The notes under the pieces are model-generated. The model did no database searches and was not told the DNA's origin. It was given only the letters and a program-made list of their open reading frames with translations. Made by a program: the position numbers and the translations under genes. From Podocnemis expansa (lineage: Eukaryota; Chordata; Testudines; Podocnemididae), in the NCBI GenBank assembly GCA_007922195.1, contig ML681995.1, forward strand, positions 15,057,020 through 15,121,019: DNA of 64,000 nt. Direction: 5' to 3'. Below are positions 56,430 through 64,000 of this stretch, piece after piece (position 1 is the first letter of the stretch; each line of letters starts with the position of its first letter).

Positions 56430-57282
56430 ATCTAAATCTGAAAGCATGATGATGTGGTGAAGAGATTGGAATTGATGGAAGACCCTACATCAGGAAAATG
56501 ACCTTTTGGTTGCAATGGGTGTTTTTGATAGTGTAATTTCCATTTGAAACAAAAAGTGTGGATTTGGGTTTTTGTTTTGTTTATGGAAACTTGACAGATT
56601 TTGATAAAAGTAGAAATTTGTCATTCCCCACCTATAAGTTTAGTGGAAAATAATTTACCATAACATTTAAGTTCTCAGTACTTTTCAGAAAGAAGCCTGG
56701 TATGCTATACAATCCTATAAACTCAACCTCTCACTGCCTGAGGAAGTTGTTTGGTTGAACTGTTAGCATACTGGCCAAAATACTATCAAGGTAGAGTGAT
56801 GTTGACTAGCTTTGGTGTAAGACTGTGAATACTGACCCTCATGGAAGATAGCATAGGGTGTGTTGGAACAAACTGACTTCTAGATGACAGGTGCAAGCCA
56901 CTGTTTGTAGAATCCCTCATCTGCCTAACTTTTCATATATTTTATGTACCTAAACAAACTATTTCCCAATCAACTTCAACAGTGGTTGTTACCAGTTGGA
57001 GGGAGTACTTCTAAAAAGAGAACATGATGGTGCAGTTGGCATTGTGCTATGCATGTCATACTGCAAGAAGCAGTGTCAAAAGATACTTTCAGATAAAATC
57101 AAGAGCTAGGTTGGGATCTTTCTAAGGGAATAAATTAAAAGCCAGGCTGTAACTAGAGTTCAAGCAAGTGTGCTGAATGATCATCTAAGGAACCCCACTT
57201 TTTCTTCCCTGTAGAACTCACTTTCAAGTTTAATCTTGCAATTTGATTATGTGCTAATAGGAGCTATTGGCTAAATATATGT
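56430..57282. other. Non-coding spacer
   Basis: No gene or recognised repeat. Confidence 0.4.
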
Positions 57283-57290
57283 GTTGAGCT

Positions 57291-57635
57291 CAAGCGTGGC
57301 CAAACTGCAGCTCAGGAGCTGCATGCGGCTCTTGAAAGGAAAAGTGCAGCTAGCAGAAGAGCATGGTGGGGAGAAACGGGGCATGGTCTGGGATGGCAGG
57401 GAAGGCAATATTTTTACTGTAGGTCTAGTTTTCAAGGTAACCTTAAGTATTAGACTCTGACATTAGTAGGATCAATATTTGCCCTTTTTATGATAAAAAT
57501 AAAGTGTGCAATGAATTTTAAACTTAGTAATTTTGGAGTAAGTAAAAGTATATGGTTGTATGCCTTAGTGTGGCTCAGGAAGGTTTAATAATCAACTTGT
57601 GTGGCTCTTCAGTTCCCTGAGTTTTGCCACACCTG
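57291..57635. mobile_element. hAT-like element, GGCCAAACT family (copy 2), exact target duplication
   Basis: Left end CAAGCGTGGCCAAACTGCAG, right end GAGTTTTGCCACACCTG. The flanking 8-bp sequence GTTGAGCT is an exact direct repeat (57283-57290 and 57636-57643). The inside shares GCGGCTCTTGAA, GTGCAATGAATTTTAAACTTA and GGTTTAATAATCAACTTGTG with copy 1 at 23860-24334. This copy is about 130 bp shorter. No coding sequence. Confidence 0.88.
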
Positions 57636-57643
57636 GTTGAGCT

Positions 57644-60509
57644 ACATGAACAACATGACCTCATGGTCTGCAGATGGCTGTTCTCCCTTCCTTACTTGTC
57701 TCACTGATAAGTTTCAACAACAGGAAAAATTTGCAGTCAGAAAATTTGAAGCAGTTTTTCCTTAGTGGGCCAGTTTCTTGAGTACCTCTCTCTGGAAGAG
57801 GTCTGATAGTGCTGTCTTTGGCAAAGGTCTGTATCGGGTGTGTATTTTTAATAGAAATTTCTATTTCTCAAAGTCCACAAACATGGCCAGTTTTGCAGAG
57901 CTGTGGAAAGGTACAGCTTATAGTAGCAATAATACAACAAAACAGAGGGCCTGAGCCTCGCATGGAGGAGCAGCCTCCAGACTTGTCAAACTGCAGCCAC
58001 CCCCCACCTTCAAGCCAATCATTCCTAATACCTAGGATCAGATCCATATGAAGTCTGAGTTTCTGTAGGTTCCCCCCAGTCAGCTCAGCTGCACCACCAC
58101 CTTATGCACGTAGCTGCTGACTCCGTTGTGAGCCAGCATGGTCCACCCTTGTGCTCCTATCACCTGCACGATCGGCGAGCACCAAATTGTGACAGGGGAT
58201 TGGTGTCTGAGATGAGAGCGAGCATCAGGGGAGGTAAGGAACCCAGAGTGACTATGACAGGCAGAATGAATGAATAAACATGACAGAGAGCGTGAAGGAC
58301 ATATGAGAGTAAGAGCTAAACAACTGTCTGTGGTTCTTCAGTAACATGGTGGCTGGACTCTGTCCAGGAGTTAATGTTGCAGCCAAATAGCCAGTAGCAA
58401 AATCCTGTGGATTCCAGTGTAAAGGTTAGGGCCTCAGTGTGGTAAAATATATAAGTGTGTGCTTAATTTTAGGGATGGGAATAAATCCATCGATTTTAAG
58501 ACTAGAAGATTAGATTATTATAATCCTCCTTAACTTTACACCTAAAACAAGTCATAGAATGAGTCTCTTCTGCATCAATAGGACATTTGTGCTTTAACTT
58601 CAGCACTACAGTTGGTTTGATTATTTGTTTGTGCGAGCAGTTTGACAGAAAATGCTACATCAGAATCAAAACATTTCAGGGGAACACATTAATTTCAATG
58701 AAGTAGTCAGTAGACAATGTGACCTATATGGAGCCGATATTTTGAATGAATTTAATTAGTCTATCATTTTGTTTTGACTTACAAAATACGTTACATTAGA
58801 GGTAACATTTTGATGTTATGGAAACAATATATTTTGACATCTTTATTTTGATGTTCCTGAACTGAAACATTTCGGAATTTCTGTAACTCTCACTATTTTG
58901 AAATATCAACTTTTGTTCTGAAGCAATACAAAAGCAAACATAGAAAAGGTAGACCCTTCCCACAGCGTAGAAATTCTTCCACCCAGTGCTGTTAAATGCT
59001 CACTTCAATATTTAGTTGGACTGACACCTTTCTTCTCTGATTTTTGTGTTCTGAGGGGAATCTTTTAAAGATAAGCAAGGGGATGCCCTCCCAGTAATTG
59101 GTGGAGGCCACAAAACTCCTTGAGTTGGGATGGGGGATGGAGAGACCAAGCTCCCTCTGGGGTGGGAGCAGAGAGCATATTGGGGTGGGGGAGCATGCTT
59201 CTCCCACTTGGGGGCTGCAGCTGAGGGGAAGGGAAAGAGAATGAGCTCCTCTGGCCATGGAATGGGTGGGTAAGAGAGGCACAAAACATGCCTTCCTAAA
59301 GCAGCCAGATTTTTATTCCTGTGCACACACCCCTGAGCTAAAATTACCATGAAGCCTGCCAGTGCTTTCTTTTTACTGCATTGGTCCCAGCTAGGTAATT
59401 AACAAGCAAATAACCTTTTCTAGACTTGTTGCCTTGCATGTTTGTGGGCTGTAAATACTGGGGCAGAGGAACATACAGACTGCCTCTATTTTCTCTTGAA
59501 TAAGCATCAGCTAAATTGCTTAAAATTCCTGCTTTTGTTGGAATTAGACAACATTTCCACTGTGTACCAAAAAGCACAACAAATGGGGGGGGTGTTAAAT
59601 GATTAAGCTGTTTAAGCCTTCCAAATTCTGTAGTTGAAAGATATTTCATAAGGTTCACTTAAATGAAGAAATGTAGTTCTGGACTGCAGTCCTCGCTGAA
59701 GTTTATGTGTTGGAGGAAAGCTTAGTGTTTTTTGTTTTTTTTTTAAAAATATCTTGGGGGGGGTGTAAATATTCCTTCTCCATGGAATTAAAGGAAGGGC
59801 TAAAGTATCAGATGGTGCAAATTGTTGTAGTGCCATTGACTTCAGGGTGGCATTCCTCTTACAGTGGCCAAGAATCTGATCTGAAATTCTCATTTTCTCA
59901 TCTAGTTACACTTCAACAAGAACACACATTCTGTTGAAGTGTTCACAGAAGACGGTATGTGGAGGCTCTTAGGGAATTGGTTACAATCCCTGCTTTTCAA
60001 ACTGGTTCTGCACTGGAAAATAAACCCAGTAATGTTCATATTAACTGTTTGTTAGTCTCTGAGGGTGGTCACAATTAAGTAGCCCATCCCAATTTTCCTA
60101 CAGTCATAACAGTGGCAGTTTCATATAGTGGGAATAAGGATTATGGGCCTGATTTTTGAATAGCCTCTGAATTCATTGATAAAGCATCCTAAAGTATTGT
60201 ATTGTGACCCCACTGAGGTATCCTAAGTGCTATAGAGTCTGGCAAATGCCAACATTTTAATAACCTGCTTCATTCATGACTGCATGAGTGGGAGATAGCA
60301 ACAGCAGTTGCCGTTTGTATTGGCTTCTGTTCATCAAATTAAGTTATAGTGGTGATCGGAAATGTTGAGCTATGCCTCCATTCTCATTACCTGGACTGCC
60401 CAGGCAAGTGTGATAGTTCTTGGGGTATCCAGGACTCTGAATCACTGTGTTACCATCCCATCTGGCTCTAGCACAAGGGTGTCACACCTCTTTTTACCAA
60501 AGCACTAGC
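57644..60509. other. Non-coding stretch
   Basis: No gene recognised. Around 58150-58260 there is a CpG-containing segment with GACAGGGGATTGGTGTCTGA that faintly resembles a retroelement leader; I do not annotate it as such. G and T homopolymers lie near 59585 and 59735-59763. Confidence 0.4.
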
Positions 60510-60516
60510 TCCCTGA

Positions 60517-61344
60517 CAAATGTTCTCTCTAAGGCTTAGTGGTTTGTGTGCAAAATTTTGAACCTGTGTGCAAAACTTTTTCTGAATTAAACTTCTGTGC
60601 AAACTTGTGTGAAAAGGACATTGGAGGACACATGGAGAATTGAGTATTAATATAACTTATTACCCTATTATGTCATGGAAAACAGGTAATGATTAATGAA
60701 TGCAGCATTAAAATGGCAGAAAGTTGTGTGTTTTTTAAAATAATTTTCAAATAAAAAAAATGACAAATGTTTTCTTTTTACTGAAAACTGGATTTTTTCA
60801 GTAAATGAGCTTTTCATGACCTTTTCATTAAAGTTCATGAGACTACAAGGTTAAACTAAATTTGCAAATATAAATGTGAAAAGCACCTGAAAAAGCTTTA
60901 AAAAAGGCAATTAACTTGCGTCTCATTTTTGATTTTCCACAGCAGCCCATTTTACAATTTAAAATAATTTGTCCCAAATTGTTTCCAGCCAGTTCAAATG
61001 TGACCCTTTATTTGTTTTACTTAAATGGTCCCTGTTAGTGATTTTATTCATAGCATTCTTTATGTTCCTTCATTTTATTAGTATCCCCCCCACCCCAACT
61101 TAGCCATTTTGTAGGGAGCAAGGGCCAAAAATCAAAGTGCCTTTCCTAGGCCTTGGACCCACAACCACAAGGCTAAAACACACTTGTCTCATCAACTGAG
61201 CTAGGCCAGCCCTACCCTGGGCCGTGTGCCTGCTAGTCTTCTGACCTGGCCTATCTGTTATGTGCACAGGAATGACAAGATCCTGTCCAGCATGGGTTTT
61301 TAACGTACACAGCCACAGAGCTGTGCACCTTAGAGGGAACATAG
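60517..61344. mobile_element. hAT-like element, TGTTCCCTCTAAG family
   Basis: The left end CAAATGTTCTCTCTAAG and right end CTTAGAGGGAACATAG are inverted repeats. Flanking TCCCTGA (60510-60516 and 61345-61351) is an exact 7-bp direct repeat, close to the 8 bp expected. Near the left end lie repeats of GTGTGCAAAA. A tRNA-like segment lies at 61149-61211. There is no transposase frame in its 828 bp. Confidence 0.75.
61149..61211 (-). repeat. tRNA-derived SINE-like segment
   Basis: On the minus strand it reads GGCCTAGCTCAGTTGATGAG (D-arm with A-box-like TAGCTCAGTTG), then CAAGTGTGTTTTAGCCTTG, an anticodon-arm-like block with an oversized loop, and GGTTGTGGGTCCAAGGCC as a B-box-like T-arm. The order and spacing fit a tRNA-derived SINE head. 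The loop is abnormal, so it is not a working tRNA gene. It lies inside the hAT-like element. Confidence 0.5.
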
Positions 61345-61351
61345 TCCCTGA

Positions 61352-63344
61352 CACTCAGCCATTCAAGCACCCTGCTTAGGGTTGTCAGCTCTGTCTTCTC
61401 CTTGCAGGTTAAGAGCAGGTGCACCCCAGTTTCCAAGTTCCTTTAAATAATTCTTTGTGATATCCAAGGCCTGATGACAGCTACTTTCACAAATCCCAGA
61501 TCCTGTGCCCCAAAGGAGCAGTGCAACCAAGTTCATCAGATTTATATTAAAGGCCAATATGATAGACCAAACAGTACTTGTAAGCACTGCATTAAGAACA
61601 CAAGTAAACATTACAACAAAAGTAGGCTTATTTAAGAAAGGATTTTGATTCTATAATACTAGAACCAAGAGTTGTAGAAACATATGGTTACAATATTAAA
61701 AAAAAAAAATCAAACCACCAATGAGTTTATTTACCTTTCTTATCTGATAACATGGCCTGTCTCTCCCCTCCCAACTTTAGTTGCAGAAGTGGCTGGCTTT
61801 AAAAGAATAAGGATCCAAGTGCTCAGCAGAACATCCCAGTTCCATCAGGGTGTTCCTCAGTGAATGGACCCAGCGTGTCTCTTCCTTGTCTATACTGTAG
61901 TGAAAACAGCCTTTTGTTACTATGCACAGTGTGTGTGTGCACCCTTCTTGCCTTCAAGTGGCTTTCATAGTTTGTAATTGCCCCCGATGGCCTCCCATTG
62001 GAAGTCCTAGTATTGCATAAAGCTAAGGAGTTAAGTGCTGCATTGCATCACTGGTTAAAAAGAGGATGGACCATCACCAGGATATGTTATTTTCAGATGA
62101 CTAATTTTTAGTCCAAGTTCATAACGGATACTTTCAATATAAATGCATTATACAGTAAACTTTCCCTCTGTCTGCATCTCATGATAACTATGAATCCTGA
62201 CAAACTGAGCTTTCTGTAGCTTGACTGCTGCTGAATTTTGCTGGCAACGTAGGTTGTGCCCTGAGTTACAGACAGATCCTCAGCAAATACAACTGATGTC
62301 GCTCCAATTTCTTCAGTGGAGCTTTGTTGATTCACAGCAACTGAAGAGTTGCCATCTAGGGTTTTGTGGCCAGGGCTTGCACTTGAAAAGTACAGAAGAG
62401 TTTTATGAGTAACAGCAAAACCAACACATTTTGGTGAAGGCTTGCAAAGGTGACTGAAATGAGATCAATGGTGTGAGATTGGCTGGAGTTGTGAATAACA
62501 ATTCTGACAAGAGACTGTCCACTTCTTTCACTTGTGTAGTTTTCCACTACTGGGAAAGACAGGCCAGGGTTGAAGAGCTTGACCCAGTTCCTGCTGGAGT
62601 TGGTTAGAATCATTCCTTTCATTTCAGTGATGCTAGAATGAGGTCTAAAAGGGTCCTAGGGGCTTGGATAATCTCTTGCCATTAGATCTGACTACTAGAG
62701 GTCAGGGTTCAGGCACGGTGGTGGGTCAGAGAGGAAGCCTGTATTTCCTCTGCCCATTTTGAGGGCAGAAAACCTAGTTCTCAAGTACTCTGTCTTTCAC
62801 CAGCAATGACATCAGTGAAGGTTTTCCAAATGAGAGCAAATCTAAGTGTCAGATTTCCTCTTGCATAGCTTGGTCCAAAGCCAACAGAAGTGAATGACAG
62901 ATTTCTTACTGATTCCAATGGGGTGAGATCATGATTTTAAATTCCTTAGACCAGCTTCTCATTTGATGAGAAACTGAAGCCAATGGTGCTATATCAGTTT
63001 ACACCATTTGCTCTGCATTGATTAATCCTCCTTTGACTTCCAGACTCCTGCTGCCCAAAATAAATGGGTGAGACTGTTTTACTTCAAGAGCTAAACACAA
63101 ATTGGTTCTGTAGTCTCAAGTACTCAGAGAATAAAACTATATAGTTGTAAGGTCTCCTACAGGTAGATTTACTGAATGGACCTGAGAAGTGATAGTTAAA
63201 TATAAGCATCCCTCCTTGGTTTAAATTTTTACCAGGAACTGGTTTCTTGTGATATGGTGATCCTGTTTACACACTGCTGGAATTAACAATCAGCTGGCTC
63301 AGTGGATTACTTGGTGCTTGCAGCACATTTGTACAAAAGTGACT
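61352..63344. other. Non-coding stretch
   Basis: No gene recognised; an A run is at about 61698-61709. Short frames on both strands have no recognisable domain. Confidence 0.4.
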
Positions 63345-63808
63345 AGGGGAATGTGTGTTCACAGGATTTAGCTCAAAATAATGAGGATTAATTCAAGCTA
63401 AATTAATGCATAGCTACACTGGCTTTCATTACTTTGAACTAAGGAATTCCTTAGTTATAGGAATTCTGAAGTAATAGAACCTTGTTTAACTTCAAAGTAA
63501 TGGTTAATTTGAACTTATTAGTTCGAATTAACCCAATGGAGCCATGTTAATTTGAACTAATGATTTGTTTGAATTAACACAGTTTGACCTTCTTTGTCCC
63601 AGTGTGCCTTTCCTGTTCTAGGTATTGGGTGGGCTATGCTGCCACACTTCCCATTGTGGCCCCGTTCTAAATCGAACTAGCAAGTCCTGTCCATGGATAT
63701 GCTAATTTGATTTGGTTTCTAGTAGGGACATGTTATTTCAAATTAACCATTATTAGTTCAATTTAATTCACACTAAGTTAATTTGAACTAACAAGTGTAG
63801 ACATAGCC
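63345..63808. mobile_element. Harbinger-like MITE, AATTAA family (copy 2)
   Basis: The right end ACAAGTGTAGACATAGCC is well kept; the left end GGGGAATGTGTGTTCACAGG is decayed. The interior shares GGTATTGGGTGGGC, GCTGCCACACTTCCCAT and GAACTAGCAAGTCCTGTCCAT with the copy at 55986-56429, in the same orientation. The outer parts are palindromic AATTAACC/TTCGAATTAA-type sequence. A TA dinucleotide flanks both ends; a 3-bp duplication is not clear. Confidence 0.78.
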
Positions 63809-64000
63809 TAGAACAAAAATTACATTTTAAACAGACCCTGAGGCTGTTTTGTTGGCAGGTTTGTATGTAAGGAGCTGATCAGGAAAGGGGCCATACTTCA
63901 AAATCAAGAGCTGAAAGTATGTTGGGTGAGAAGGCTCAGATTTTGAGGTGATGTAAGGTAGCATAAACCTACCTAAGGACTTTCCCCAACAGAGTCCCCT
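63809..64000. other. Non-coding end of window
   Basis: No gene or repeat recognised. Confidence 0.4.

Noticed and set aside
59012..59350. 112-residue minus-strand frame with overlapping alternatives
   Set aside because: Three overlapping frames in the same interval and Pro/Ser-rich low-complexity translation; no domain.

Overview
The window looks like vertebrate nuclear DNA, most probably from a turtle (a soft-shelled turtle is possible but not shown). The evidence is the repeat content. There are several CR1 LINE copies ending in the ATTCTATG tail, one of them retaining the SGNH-esterase type of ORF1. There is also a long Tx1-clade LINE, a Penelope-like element with a GIY-YIG endonuclease remnant, MIR-type SINEs, a tRNA-Val-headed SINE with a CR1-like tail, and many short hAT- and Harbinger-like DNA transposons. 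I found no host protein-coding exon, no bacterial-type gene, no functional tRNA or rRNA gene and no CRISPR array. Every long reading frame I could identify is a piece of a retroelement or a frame through low-complexity DNA. The segment is therefore intergenic or deep-intronic.

Layout. 0-9.4 kb: a CR1 3' end (1-409), a Penelope-like fragment on the minus strand (1790-2640), a probable solo LTR (5072-5561), an unusual 1-kb element with about 180-bp terminal inverted repeats (6108-7138), a TTTCGAAA-rich foldback element (7823-8245), and a second CR1 3' end with an intact C-terminal frame (8634-9209). 9.4-19 kb: mostly unique DNA with two MIR copies, a GC-rich hAT-like element (12081-12610), a striking 23-bp-stem hairpin (13811-13866) and a Penelope inverted dimer (15020-15244). 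19.3-23.45 kb: one nearly full-length but broken CR1. 23.8-31.2 kb: hAT-like elements, a second foldback element with a large GC hairpin (24391-25331) and another Penelope dimer. 31.2-40.2 kb: AT-rich unique DNA. 40.2-43 kb: a third foldback element inserted inside a Penelope dimer, and a tandemly duplicated hAT-like element. 44.1-52.1 kb: a broken Tx1-clade LINE on the minus strand, carrying the SINE insertion. 52-64 kb: unique DNA with four more DNA transposons.

The parts interact as layers of transposition. CR1 machinery explains the tail of the SINE. Lost Harbinger-like and hAT transposases presumably moved the short elements. One clean nested insertion, a foldback element in a Penelope terminus, gives the 3-bp target duplication of the foldback family. 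No copy here looks autonomous: catalytic motifs of both LINE ORF2s are mutated and frames are interrupted. The best candidates for something under-described are the modular foldback family with GC-rich hairpin or tandem cores, the 6.1-7.1 kb long-TIR element and the duplicated hAT-like element at 42.5 kb.
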